Shown here: in pieces, positions 1 to 8,209 of the stretch
Layout: the number at the start of each line of letters is the position of its first letter
Numbering within the stretch: position 1 is the stretch's first letter
NCBI GenBank assembly: GCA_021777035.1
Contig: JAIQZR010000194.1
Span: 1 to 56,090 of the forward strand
Direction of reading: 5' to 3'
DNA from: Candidatus Scalindua sp.
GTDB taxonomy: Bacteria > Planctomycetota > Brocadiia > Brocadiales > Scalinduaceae
DNA length: 56,090 nt
Notes under the pieces: generated by a model
What the model was told of the DNA's origin: nothing
The model's input: the letters and a program-made list of their open reading frames with translations, nothing else
The model's database searches: none
Position numbers and translations under genes: made by a program

Positions 1-140
1 AAGGCCCTCGCCTTGGCTTGTCCACTCGCTGCCATCGTATTCGTTATCACTGACGTCAACGTAGTCTTACCATGATCCACATGACCTATCGTACCAACAT
101 TAACATGCGGCTTTGTCCTCTGAAATACTTCCTTGGCCAT
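1..140 (-). CDS. tuf: Elongation factor Tu, N-terminal part (runs off the left edge)
   Basis: GTP-binding translation factor that delivers aminoacyl-tRNA to the ribosome. Reading the minus strand from the ATG at 138-140 gives [16 protein letters not shown] followed by the P-loop segment [11 protein letters not shown], which is diagnostic of EF-Tu. Only about 46 codons are inside the window and the gene is open at base 1. Four tRNA genes lie directly upstream on the same strand, the classic tRNA-tufB arrangement known from E. coli, so tRNAs and EF-Tu are probably co-transcribed. Confidence 0.95.
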   Translation of the reverse strand, partial: MAKEVFQRTKPHVNVGTIGHVDHGKTTLTSVITNTMAASGQAKARA

Positions 141-234
141 AACACGAAACCCCTACAAATTTACCTAAAACCCATAAAATCAAAAACCGCCAAACGGCAT
201 TTATAATTTACCAAAATCCACACACACAAATAAC

Positions 235-306
235 AGCTGCTGATGGGATTTGAACCCATGACCTCGTCCTTACCAAGGACGTGCTCTACCCCTGAGCCAC
301 AGCAGC
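235..306 (-). tRNA. tRNA-Thr (GGT anticodon)
   Basis: The minus strand folds into a cloverleaf. The 7-bp acceptor stem is GCTGCTG/CAGCAGC, the T arm holds GGTTCAAATCC, and the anticodon loop TTGGTAA is closed by CGTCC/GGACG, giving anticodon GGT. The discriminator base is T and CCA is not encoded. It is the tRNA closest to tuf in a four-tRNA cluster. Confidence 0.95.
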
Positions 307-487
307 ATGTAACGCAAAACTGCCAAATGATTTAGGATATAGCGGAAAGCATTTTAGTTTATCACAAATACCATAAAAGTCAAAAACTTTTTTAAATAAA
401 AGCAAAAAAAAGATATCGGCCCTCACAACAATCGGACGAACTGTTCCGGCAGATCAACATTTAACATAGTATTTAGCTCAAAACAAA

Positions 488-558
488 AGCGGGCGGCGGG
501 AATCGAACCCGCATGACTAGCTTGGAAGGCTAGGGCTTTACCATTAAGCCACGCCCGC
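488..558 (-). tRNA. tRNA-Gly (TCC anticodon)
   Basis: Cloverleaf on the minus strand with acceptor stem GCGGGCG/CGCCCGC, anticodon loop CTTCCAA (anticodon TCC) closed by a CTAG-type stem, and T-loop GGTTCGATTCC. The length of 71 nt is usual for glycine tRNA. Member of the Thr-Tyr-Gly-Thr cluster upstream of tuf. The gap of about 180 bases to tRNA-Thr(GGT) holds nothing I recognise. Confidence 0.95.
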
Positions 559-748
559 ATATCCAGCCGGAGCAGTTGTTTTTAGGTATGCAGAAACAAA
601 ACCTTAGCTATATTCCAGTTTTCTTTCTTTGAATTGGGATGCACCAGTAATGATTCCTTGAAAAGCCCAAAGCATCTTTATAAATAGAGCCAATATCAGC
701 CCACATCCAACACGTCACTATCACACCAAAGTTCAAAAACCTAAAATA

Positions 749-830
749 TGGGGAGAGGAGGATTCGAACCTCCGAAGGCTATGCCAACAGATTTACAGTC
801 TGTCCCCTTTGGCCACTCGGGTACCTCCCC
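749..830 (-). tRNA. tRNA-Tyr (GTA anticodon)
   Basis: The minus strand gives an 82-nt class II tRNA with a long variable arm. The acceptor stem begins GGGGAGG, the anticodon loop CTGTAAA gives GTA, and the T arm is GGTTCGAATCC. The long variable arm is expected for bacterial tRNA-Tyr. Third gene of the tRNA-tuf cluster. Confidence 0.95.
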
Positions 831-884
831 GCAATATTCGAATAAACAACAAGCACACATATCAATCCACACTAAAATAGTATG

Positions 885-956
885 AGCTAGCGGTGGGATT
901 CGAACCCGCAACCTGCTGATTACAAATCAGCTGCTCTGCCGTTGAGCTACGCTAGC
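885..956 (-). tRNA. tRNA-Thr (TGT anticodon)
   Basis: Cloverleaf on the minus strand with acceptor stem GCTAGCG/CGCTAGC, anticodon loop TTTGTAA (anticodon TGT) and T-loop GGTTCGAATCC; 72 nt, no encoded CCA. It is the first gene of the tRNA-Thr/Tyr/Gly/Thr-tuf series. An A-rich tract of the transcribed strand (981-993) separates it from aroC. Confidence 0.95.
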
Positions 957-1021
957 CGGGAAACCTTAAAAGATTATCAGATTATTTTTTTTTTACAAGA
1001 TAAAACTAGCTAATTCTATAA

Positions 1022-2149
1022 TTAAGTTGCACGAATTTGCTCTAAATAACCCTCATAATTCCTAGTTACCTCGTTAATACTGTCACCACCAAATTTCTCC
1101 ATAAAGCACTTGGCTATTTCAAAAGCAACGGCCGCCTCGCCAACAACGGACACAGCAGGCACGGCGCATACATCAGATCGTTCTGTCGAAGCACTTTCCG
1201 ACTCTTTAGTGATTATATCCACAGACCCTAAAGGCCTCATGAGTGTCGGAATCGGCTTCATAGCGGCTCTTGCAATTACAACTTCACCATTTGTGATGCC
1301 ACCTTCTATTCCGCCAGCATTGTTAGTTGCCCTACCAAAACCACTTTTATCTTCACAATAAAATATCTCATCATGCACCTGAGAACCAAACTTTTTTGAA
1401 AAACCAAACCCAATGCCTATTTCAACCCCCTTTATCCCCTGTATTGACATCAAAGCGCCTGCCAGGATCCCATCTATTCGCAGATTCCACTGTACATGAC
1501 TACCCAGTCCAGTCGGAACACCAAAAGCGACTATTTCTATAACACCCCCCAATGAATTGCCTTCCTTTTTGGCCTTCTTAATTCTTTCAATCATTTTTGA
1601 TTCAGCCAATTTGTCCAGACAATAGACCTTGCTTTTACTCCTGTTTCTAAATATTTCATCTGGATTCTTGATTATTCTTTTTGCATTTACGCCACCAATG
1701 CCTATGACATATCCCAAAACATTTATATTAAACCTCGAAAGTAGAATTTTTGCCAAAGCTCCCGCGGCAACCCTGGCAGCGGTTTCCCTTGCGCTTGCCC
1801 TTTCAAGAATATTTCTTGCGTCCCTATGGCCAAACTTAATAGCTCCGGGCAAATCAGCGTGCCCCGGCCTCGGCCTTGTAACATCAGGCAAAATATCTAT
1901 CTTGTAATCTTTATTCTCTATCTTCAAACATATAGGGCTTCCAATAGTTATATTTCTTCTTGTACCAGACAAAACGCATACCCTATCACTTTCAATCTGC
2001 ATCCGCCCACCTCTGCCATAACCGCCTTGACGCCTTTTCAAATCAGCATTAATGCCAGATTCATCCAAATGGATTCCTGCTGGAAATCCACTTACAATTA
2101 CAATCAGACACTTTCCATGTGATTCACCGGCGGTAGTAAAAGTCAGCAT
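1022..2149 (-). CDS. aroC: Chorismate synthase
   Basis: Catalyses the last shikimate-pathway step, EPSP to chorismate, using reduced FMN. The protein has the N-terminal signature GESHGKCL (about residues 8-15), the Arg/Gly-rich stretch RRQGGYGRGGRM (about 39-50), RPGHADLPG and the helix RASARETAARVAAGA, all hallmarks of AroC. I start it at the ATG at 2149 (375 aa), because GAGG lies 8 nt upstream and the family begins right before the TAGESHG motif; an upstream in-frame start at 2161 is possible. It is transcribed towards the tRNA-tuf cluster with no operon partner visible. Confidence 0.96.
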   Translation of the reverse strand: MLTFTTAGESHGKCLIVIVSGFPAGIHLDESGINADLKRRQGGYGRGGRMQIESDRVCVLSGTRRNITIGSPICLKIENKDYKIDILPDVTRPRPGHADLPGAIKFGHRDARNILERASARETAARVAAGALAKILLSRFNINVLGYVIGIGGVNAKRIIKNPDEIFRNRSKSKVYCLDKLAESKMIERIKKAKKEGNSLGGVIEIVAFGVPTGLGSHVQWNLRIDGILAGALMSIQGIKGVEIGIGFGFSKKFGSQVHDEIFYCEDKSGFGRATNNAGGIEGGITNGEVVIARAAMKPIPTLMRPLGSVDIITKESESASTERSDVCAVPAVSVVGEAAVAFEIAKCFMEKFGGDSINEVTRNYEGYLEQIRAT

Positions 2150-2503
2150 AAATAACCTCAAAAAGCGACTAAATATTAGGCAAACCGGTTATTTTATATT
2201 TAATTGCAACTTCTTCAAGCTTTTTTTAAATATTGCCAAAATAAGAATGGCGCTTACGCAACAGTGGCCCCTTGGTTATATCGTATTTCTGTACTTCCAC
2301 AAAACCATCAAATGGCCTGAAACGCTGGCCACCGGCCTGAAAAACACAACAAAACAGGAAATCGGTGGCGACAATAAGACGTTATTATTCTGACCAAGCA
2401 CAAAATAAAAAGACTTCTGTTACCAAACATGTGATTTTTAATTGCTTATGCCCACACCCTTATGATAGTATTTTTCAAATATTGGAATTTTATATATTCA
2501 AAA
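2150..2503. other. Intergenic region between divergent aroC and the lolC-like gene
   Basis: About 350 bases between two divergently transcribed genes; it should hold both promoters. I see AT-rich tracts near 2200-2240 and a direct repeat GGCCTGAAA (two copies near 2316 and 2334), but no clear promoter consensus, RNA structure or ORF. Confidence 0.4.
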
Positions 2504-3760
2504 ATGTACAAACTATTTGTAAGCCTGAGATATCTTAGAAGGAAAAAAATCACTTTTTTTGCGGTTGCAGGTGTAGCCGTGGGAGTTATGACTTTAATAG
2601 TTGTACTATCGGTAATGAGCGGCTTTGACAAGGAGTTACGATCAAAAATAAGAGGTACGCTATCACATCTTATTATCCAAAAAAGAGGCATCTACGGCTT
2701 GGATAACTATAAAGAGATTCTTGAAAAAATAGAAACCATTGAACACGTCAAAGCATGTGCCCCATATATTGAAGGCCCCGCTCTTCTGAACATTAGAGGC
2801 GCAAAAGAATTCACGTATTTCAAGGGTATTGATCCTGTCTTGGAGGCAAAGGTGGGAGAATTTGAAAACTATATAAAACCGTTTGGCAACAAGCCTCATG
2901 ATTTATTAACGATTCATGGGGAGAAAAAAACCCCCAGCGCCTTTGGCGGTATCGAACTGTTACGCATCAGAGAAGGCGATCCCGAAACCAATCCGGAAAA
3001 TTTTGTACAAAATGGAGAGAAAATCGTTTTAGTATCAATGAAGGGGTGGGACAAAATCAATGTAAAACCGTTTATTCTCACAGGAAAATTTAAATCAGGT
3101 ATGTATGATATTGATAAAAATTATATTTACATACCATTCGAGACGGCACAGGACTTAGCAGGGGCAAAGGATTCTGCCACAGGAATAAGTATAAGATTAG
3201 ATAATTACAAGAATGCGCCATTGGTACGAGAACAGCTTCAAAGAGAGCTTGGGGTTGGTTTTTATGTACAAACATGGGAAGAAGTGCGAGGAACTTTCCT
3301 GAAAGCCGTTGCTCTTGAAAAACGCGTCATGGCATTCATCTTGTTTTTTATCATCATCGTAGCAGGATTCAACATACTTGCAATTTTAACCATGATTGTA
3401 TTTGAAAAATCAAAAGATATTGGGATCCTTAAGGCACTGGGTGCTACAACCAAGGGTATAATGTTTATTTTTCTTATGAACGGGCTTTTTATTGGCCTTT
3501 TAGGTTCTGCAATAGGAACAGGAATAGGACTTGCGTTTATAAACAGAATTAACTGGATTGAAAAAATAGTATATAATTATTCAGGCTGGAGACCATTTCC
3601 ACCGGAAGTTTATTATTTTAACGAAATACCTACTGTTGTTGACATTAAGAGCATAATTATCATCATTTCCTTCTCAATTGCATGCGGCGTCCTATTCAGC
3701 ATTTATCCGGCACTAAAAGCGGCACGTTTAGACCCAATCGAGACTCTTAGATATGAATAG
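2504..3760 (+). CDS. LolC/LolE-type ABC transporter permease
   Basis: Inner-membrane permease of the FtsX/MacB superfamily, most like LolC/LolE, which with the ATPase LolD releases lipoproteins for transport to the outer membrane. From the ATG at 2504 (418 aa) the N-terminus LFVSLRYLRRKK leads into TM1 (about 16-40) and the family motif VLSVMSGFDKELRSKI. A large periplasmic domain follows, then three C-terminal helices (about 270-410) containing EKSKDIGILKALGA, the coupling region contacting the ATPase. An in-frame start at 2462 exists but adds residues untypical for the family. No lolD gene is adjacent in the window, which is unusual. Confidence 0.85.
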   Translation: MYKLFVSLRYLRRKKITFFAVAGVAVGVMTLIVVLSVMSGFDKELRSKIRGTLSHLIIQKRGIYGLDNYKEILEKIETIEHVKACAPYIEGPALLNIRGAKEFTYFKGIDPVLEAKVGEFENYIKPFGNKPHDLLTIHGEKKTPSAFGGIELLRIREGDPETNPENFVQNGEKIVLVSMKGWDKINVKPFILTGKFKSGMYDIDKNYIYIPFETAQDLAGAKDSATGISIRLDNYKNAPLVREQLQRELGVGFYVQTWEEVRGTFLKAVALEKRVMAFILFFIIIVAGFNILAILTMIVFEKSKDIGILKALGATTKGIMFIFLMNGLFIGLLGSAIGTGIGLAFINRINWIEKIVYNYSGWRPFPPEVYYFNEIPTVVDIKSIIIIISFSIACGVLFSIYPALKAARLDPIETLRYE

Positions 3761-4166
3761 TGCAAAGTGGATCCGCCATCAGCCTTCCTTACCGAACAAG
3801 AAACATTGCCTTCTCCCTCCTCAATAATTGCCGGGCAAGCGAGAGCATTTTGACTATTGCCAGCTCAATCTTGCAGATCGTATTAAGACGTTTAACTTGA
3901 CATTAAATCCATTGTACACAGGCGTGAAAACCCCTGCTACAAACACGACAAAAGGATAACACCTTAATTTCCAAAGACTTAAAATGAAACCTCATCAGCA
4001 CGAGCATCTGGCAAATGCAAAAAGTTTTGACTTGCAAGTATACGGATGATAGTATGCATGCATTCGACTACTTGAACAGTTCTAATTGAACTAAGACTTT
4101 TATGCTTATATTGAGAATGTTAATGGCATAGATCTTTATCATATTATAGAGAAGAGGCAACATACA
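3761..4166. other. Intergenic region, no recognisable gene
   Basis: About 400 bases between the permease gene and the J-domain gene. No ORF with coding character, no tRNA and no strong terminator hairpin were found. The gap sits where lolD would be expected in a lolCD operon, but I could not read a LolD-like relic in it. Confidence 0.4.
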
Positions 4167-4994
4167 TTGATTAATTACTATCACGTTTTACATGTAGAGG
4201 AGGGATCTGCCAGAGACGAGATCAAAAATTCATTTAGAAAACTCGTAAAAAAATACCATCCGGACAAGAACAAAACAAACGGAATCCCTTCAGAGGACAA
4301 AATCAAGTTACTGATTAAAGCATATAAAACTCTGACCGATGCTGAAAAGAAGACTCATTATGACAGCCTGTTGCAAAATGAAAATATTAGAGATTTTTAC
4401 CGTAACGAAAGAGTAGAAGTAGAAAAAAAGAGATGTAAGTATGATCTAAAATCTCAAGTAAAAATGGTATTAAATGACCTCTTAAATAAAAATGGACATC
4501 AGGCCGTTAAAAATTATGAGCGCTTGAAAGAAGAAAACAAAAATTTTAAACTGTTGAACTTTTTAGAACCTAAAGATTATCTGGATTGCAAATTTCTTCT
4601 TGCCGAACAGTACGAAGAACAAAAAAATTACGAGTTGGCCTTTGAATTGTACGAGCATGTTTACCAAAACGAGAATGGCAACCCTGCTCGCAAGCTCCTG
4701 CTGGAGGAAATAAAAGATAGGATCATTCGTTTATCATGCAAAAAACTGGTCAAACTTGTACATCCTAACAAAGCAATAACTTACCTGACAAGAGTTATAA
4801 ACTTAAAAGTAAATAAAAATGAGAAAGCCTTCATATACAAGAAAATTGCCGATATTTATGCAACTACGAGTGAATGGGATAACGCATTGACAAGTTTCAA
4901 CATGGCAATGTCACTTCACCCCAAGCTAAAAGGCACTCAAATGTTAAAAAACAAACTAAACAAACACTTTGCACAAGAAAACTATTTCATATAA
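4167..4994 (+). CDS. J-domain protein with TPR-like C-terminal part
   Basis: Probable DnaK co-chaperone or scaffold. Residues 1-68 form a J-domain: NYYHVLHVEEGSARDEIKNS, then KYHPDKN with the essential HPD tripeptide, then ALYTL-like helix IV. The rest (about 110-270) is helical and TPR-like, for example LAEQYEEQKNYELAFELYEH and IADIYATTSEWDNALTSF. It lacks the Gly/Phe, zinc-finger and substrate-binding domains of true DnaJ, so it is a class III J-protein. I read TTG at 4167 as start, with GAAGAGG 9 nt upstream. purC follows 22 nt downstream on the same strand. Confidence 0.8.
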   Translation: MINYYHVLHVEEGSARDEIKNSFRKLVKKYHPDKNKTNGIPSEDKIKLLIKAYKTLTDAEKKTHYDSLLQNENIRDFYRNERVEVEKKRCKYDLKSQVKMVLNDLLNKNGHQAVKNYERLKEENKNFKLLNFLEPKDYLDCKFLLAEQYEEQKNYELAFELYEHVYQNENGNPARKLLLEEIKDRIIRLSCKKLVKLVHPNKAITYLTRVINLKVNKNEKAFIYKKIADIYATTSEWDNALTSFNMAMSLHPKLKGTQMLKNKLNKHFAQENYFI

Positions 4995-5016
4995 TTTTCG
5001 CTACTATTAAAATACA

Positions 5017-5919
5017 ATGGCTTCTAATGATACGGTTTTATTAAAAACAGATATCCCTTACTTAAAGCTACATAATAAGGGGAAGGTTAGAGAGATATTT
5101 GAGATTGACGGCGACCTCTTGCTTGTAGCGACTGATAGAATTTCAGCATTTGACTACATACTACCAAATGGTATCCCGCAAAAGGGCAAAGTCCTTACAC
5201 TCATGTCAGAGTTTTGGTTTAAGCTGACAAGAGAGTTAACTGAAAACCACTTAATCACAACCTCAATCGACGAAATAGACAAAATAACAAAAGAGGACAA
5301 GGCCCTGCTTAGAGGACGTTCAATGCTCGTAAAGAAAGTTGACGTAATTCCTGTTGAATGTATTGTCAGAGGCTATCTTGCCGGTTCAGGTTGGAAGGAG
5401 TACAAAGAGCACGGAACTGTCTGCAAGATAAAATTACCTGACAACCTGAAAGAGAGCGACAAGCTACCTGAGCCTATCTTCACACCATCAACAAAAGCAG
5501 AATCCGGACACGACGAAAATATCTCTTTCGAGGAAACCATCAAGATTACGGGTAGAGAACTCGCAGAAAAAATAAGAGAAAAAAGTATAGCGATATACAA
5601 AAAAGCAAGTGAGTACGCCCTGACAAAAGGAATTATAATAAGTGATACGAAATTTGAGTGGGGCAAATATGATGATAAAATAATTCTAATTGATGAAGTC
5701 CTGACTCCCGACTCATCCCGTTTCTGGCCGCTGGAAAGCTATTCGCCAGGAAAGTCTCAACCATCGTTTGACAAGCAATTTGTCAGGGATTATCTGGAAA
5801 GTTCAGGATGGGATAAACAATCCACTCCGCCTTCACTCCCTGAAGACATAATCCGAATTACGTCTGAAAAATATCTTGAGGCTTACAGAAAGTTAACAGG
5901 AAAAAATATATCTAACTGA
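5017..5919 (+). CDS. purC: SAICAR synthetase (phosphoribosylaminoimidazole-succinocarboxamide synthase)
   Basis: Purine biosynthesis: joins CAIR and aspartate with ATP to form SAICAR. At 300 aa it is the longer PurC type. Motifs seen are KGKVREIFEIDG, ATDRISAFDYILP near the N-terminus, VECIVRGYLAGSGWKEY, FTPSTKAESGHDENI, and LIDEVLTPDSSRFWP, all family signatures. It is not next to the other pur genes here; purM and purF lie at 9-11.5 kb on the opposite strand. Confidence 0.96.
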   Translation: MASNDTVLLKTDIPYLKLHNKGKVREIFEIDGDLLLVATDRISAFDYILPNGIPQKGKVLTLMSEFWFKLTRELTENHLITTSIDEIDKITKEDKALLRGRSMLVKKVDVIPVECIVRGYLAGSGWKEYKEHGTVCKIKLPDNLKESDKLPEPIFTPSTKAESGHDENISFEETIKITGRELAEKIREKSIAIYKKASEYALTKGIIISDTKFEWGKYDDKIILIDEVLTPDSSRFWPLESYSPGKSQPSFDKQFVRDYLESSGWDKQSTPPSLPEDIIRITSEKYLEAYRKLTGKNISN

Positions 5920-5933
5920 GTAAACACTATAGT

Positions 5934-6050
5934 ATGACAGAAAAGTTACCAAGAATCACTGCTGCAGATACAATCAGGGCGTTAGAACGGGCAATATAAT
6001 GACTTGCAAGATATTACTATATTGTCTTACTCGAAGAAATCGGAAAATAA
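5934..6050 (+). pseudogene. Relic of a HicA-like toxin gene with two in-frame stops
   Basis: The ATG at 5934 opens MTEKLPRITAADTIRALERA, which looks like the first 20 residues of HicA (typical pattern KLPxxxxxxVIKALxxAGF). TAA and TGA then stand at 5997-6002 exactly where Gly-Phe should be, after which the same frame continues LAR, matching the expected LxRQ of HicA. The downstream His and RNA-binding part is not recognisable. I infer a decayed hicA; identification rests on one short alignment by eye. Confidence 0.5.
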
Positions 6051-6348
6051 TTTGAAATATTCAAAGACGGCACGGTGAGTACTATCTTATTGGAAATGAA
6101 AGAGATGGTATCAAAGGATAAAAGGTTAGAAAATATTGAACAGTTGAAGAATACATGTACAATGATACAGCTAATCTACCCTCGTGACTAATCTTAAACG
6201 ACAATAACTGTCTTGATAAAGTAAATGGTAAAACAAAAATGATAATTGAGGAAATAAACGCAAAACGAAGGAATAACCTCAATAATTTATACACCTGAAG
6301 AACTTATGGTCATGGCGGAAAAGTAATACACAATTTTAGGAGAAACAA
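6051..6348. other. Degenerate DNA between the hicA relic and the protease gene
   Basis: About 300 bases without an intact gene. One frame near 6288-6327 reads IIYTPEELMVMAEK then stop, which looks like the C-terminus of a small protein whose 5' part is broken. It could be the remains of a partner gene for the protease or of a HicB-like antitoxin; I cannot assign it. The ribosome binding site of the next gene (AGGAG near 6338) lies at its end. Confidence 0.4.
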
Positions 6349-6741
6349 ATGGGTCTAATAAAAGCTGAAATTAACTTGTCAAACCCAAGAGATAGGAAGA
6401 TAAGGTCAATCAAAGTTACATCCCTGGTTGATACCGGTTCATTACATTTGTGTGTACCTGAGCATATTGCTATCCAGCTCGAACTTGAAGAATTGTATAA
6501 ACGTGAGGTAACAACAGCAGACGGGAAAAAGCATCTTGTTCCATATATGGGACCGGTAGAGGTTAGATTTGAAAACCGTGGCTGCTTTACAGGCGTTTTA
6601 GTGTTTGGAGACGAGGTACTTCTTGGTGCTGTTCCAATGGAAGATATGGATGTATTGATTTCTCCAGCAAAGCAGGCTCTTATTGTAAATCCGGAAAGTC
6701 CAAACATAGCAATGTCAGTTGCAAAGAAAATAACACCCTAA
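6349..6741 (+). CDS. Clan AA (retropepsin-like) aspartic protease family protein
   Basis: Small single-domain protein of 130 aa with the catalytic motif LVDTGS at about residues 26-31, the hallmark of retropepsin-type clan AA proteases that act as dimers. A downstream Gly-containing flap or fold segment (LGAVPMEDMDVLISP) also fits. AGGAG lies 8 nt before the ATG. Such proteins often sit in mobile or TA-like contexts; their substrates are unknown to me. The TAA stop lies inside the sequence CCTAACAA, shared with the end of the ORF at 7103-7303, directly before a displaced nth tail. Confidence 0.8.
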   Translation: MGLIKAEINLSNPRDRKIRSIKVTSLVDTGSLHLCVPEHIAIQLELEELYKREVTTADGKKHLVPYMGPVEVRFENRGCFTGVLVFGDEVLLGAVPMEDMDVLISPAKQALIVNPESPNIAMSVAKKITP

Positions 6742-6749
6742 CAAGGCTC

Positions 6750-6855
6750 TTACCTGAATTTTTCCACACCAACCCTTTTACAATACTTGAATATTTTGCA
6801 TTTGCTGCACCAGGGTGAAATGGGTACACAGAGATTCTGCCCGTATGTTACCAAG
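6750..6855 (-). pseudogene. Displaced second copy of the nth 3' end (Fe-S cluster segment)
   Basis: Read on the minus strand, 6851 to 6750 encodes VTYGQNLCVPISPWCSKCKI followed by FKYCKRVGVEKFR and TAA, the C-terminal [4Fe-4S] loop of endonuclease III. The intact gene nth has the same segment at 7420-7319. The copies differ at 17 of 102 bases; 14 changes are synonymous and three change a residue (Cys to Tyr, Ile to Val, Gly to Glu), while all four cluster cysteines are kept. Homology ends near 6855 upstream. No start codon or rest of gene accompanies it, so it is a fragment. Confidence 0.9.
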
Positions 6856-7102
6856 AATGTTTTACTTATCAATTATACCTATCTTTTTCTCTCTTTTTTT
6901 TGGGTCTTCCTCTTTATGTATACTGTTCGTTAAGTTAAATATTAGTTTAAATAGCAGATTTGTTTTTGTTAGGGAAAATCATGACTAGATATCCATTTTT
7001 CATTTTATAAAATCAAAAAAATAACCTATTTTTTCTTATAACTTTTGAGAAAATATGTTAGCACTCCAGTGAGTAGAGATATAGAAATACTATTATAGCG
7101 CA

Positions 7103-7303
7103 ATGCAAAATGGATATACGATCACTATTCACAAGGAGAATGGAAAAAGTGTTGTTAAGGAGGTAACACCGAAAGAGGGCATAGTTGTTCTTGACCCGGA
7201 TATTCGTCCATATTTTTTAAATTCTGAATCTGTGAATAATGCTTTACGATGTTTAATTCCACTTCTACCAAAAAAACGTAGAGCAAAGGCGAATAAAGCC
7301 TAA
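7103..7303 (+). CDS. Small hypothetical protein between two nth tails
   Basis: A 66-aa ORF I do not recognise, beginning MQNGYTITIHKENGK, with a mixed beta-type N-terminus and a basic C-terminus (LPKKRRAKANKA). No signal peptide or membrane segment. There is no convincing Shine-Dalgarno sequence. It converges on nth, ending 15 nt before the nth stop codon, and its stop TAA lies in the repeated sequence CCTAACAA. It is the only ORF in the roughly 460 bases that separate the real nth tail from the displaced one, so it is the candidate cargo of that segment. Confidence 0.5.
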   Translation: MQNGYTITIHKENGKSVVKEVTPKEGIVVLDPDIRPYFLNSESVNNALRCLIPLLPKKRRAKANKA

Positions 7304-7318
7304 CAAATCGCTAAAGCG

Positions 7319-7966
7319 TTATCTAAATTTTCCCACGCCAATCCTTTTGCAACATTTAAATATTTTGCATTTACTACACCACGGTGAAATCGGAACACAA
7401 AGATTTTGTCCGTATGTTACCAAAAGATCATTATAGATTAACCAGTGTTTCTTGGGCAATGTCTTTCTTAAGGCAAATTCCGTTTGTTCCGGGTTTTTTG
7501 TTGTGACTAAACCAAGCCTGTTCGAAATCCTATGAACATGCGTGTCTACGCATATTCCCAACTTGCCATAACCCAACGTAACCGTAAGATTTGCAGTTTT
7601 ACGGCCAACACCCTTGAATTTTAAGAGTTCGTCAATTTCATCGGGAACAACACCCCCATAATCATCAAGCAAGGTTTTACATATTTCTTTTATTCTTTTT
7701 GATTTGGTTTTATAAAAGCCAACAGGATAAATAGCCTTTTCAATACTCTCCGTACTTAAATCAAGCATCTTTTCAGGATCGTCCGCTAGTTTGAACAGCC
7801 GGTTAGAGGCTTCTCCCGTTACCTTATCTTTGGTTCGCAAACTGAGCAGACATGAAATAAGTACCATAAATGGACTTTTTGTCATGGAAACTATCGTAAC
7901 AATAGGCACAACATATTTCTTGTTTTCTTGTTTAAGAATGGACACTATATCGTCTATTTCCTCCAA
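7319..7966 (-). CDS. nth: Endonuclease III (DNA glycosylase/AP lyase)
   Basis: Base-excision repair enzyme removing oxidised pyrimidines. The 215-aa protein has the helix-hairpin-helix FKGVGRKTANLTV with the catalytic Lys, the conserved Asp in CVDTHVHRISNRLG, and a C-terminal Cys cluster (CVPISPWCSKCKIFKCC) for [4Fe-4S]. The start is TTG at 7966, with AGGAGGG about 7 nt upstream. Its 3' end exists twice: a diverged copy of the last 34 codons lies about 470 bases downstream. Divergent from pssA. Confidence 0.95.
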   Translation of the reverse strand: MEEIDDIVSILKQENKKYVVPIVTIVSMTKSPFMVLISCLLSLRTKDKVTGEASNRLFKLADDPEKMLDLSTESIEKAIYPVGFYKTKSKRIKEICKTLLDDYGGVVPDEIDELLKFKGVGRKTANLTVTLGYGKLGICVDTHVHRISNRLGLVTTKNPEQTEFALRKTLPKKHWLIYNDLLVTYGQNLCVPISPWCSKCKIFKCCKRIGVGKFR

Positions 7967-8209
7967 TGCTTCTCCCTCCTGACCTTGAATATATACAAAG
8001 CATAATACTAAATGAAATGCAGTATTATTTTAACATATTGCAGTAATTTTACTGCATCTATAAATCATTTATTTATGAGTACTCTAAATACAAAATATTT
8101 ATTAAACGCGCATAACACAATTAAACACTTGAGCTTACAACAAACCATTTCTTTTTCTTCAATAAAACTATTGTATCGGCATCATTTTTGTGTTATACAA
8201 ATACCGGTT

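Noticed and set aside
3761..4166. A missing lolD gene or its relic
   Set aside because: No Walker A or signature motif readable in any frame.
6736..7316. Integron attC site at the CCTAACAA junctions
   Set aside because: GCCTAAC fits an inverse core site, but no matching GTTRRRY core or L boxes follow at the needed distance; the next 100 bases encode the nth tail. No integron integrase is in the window.
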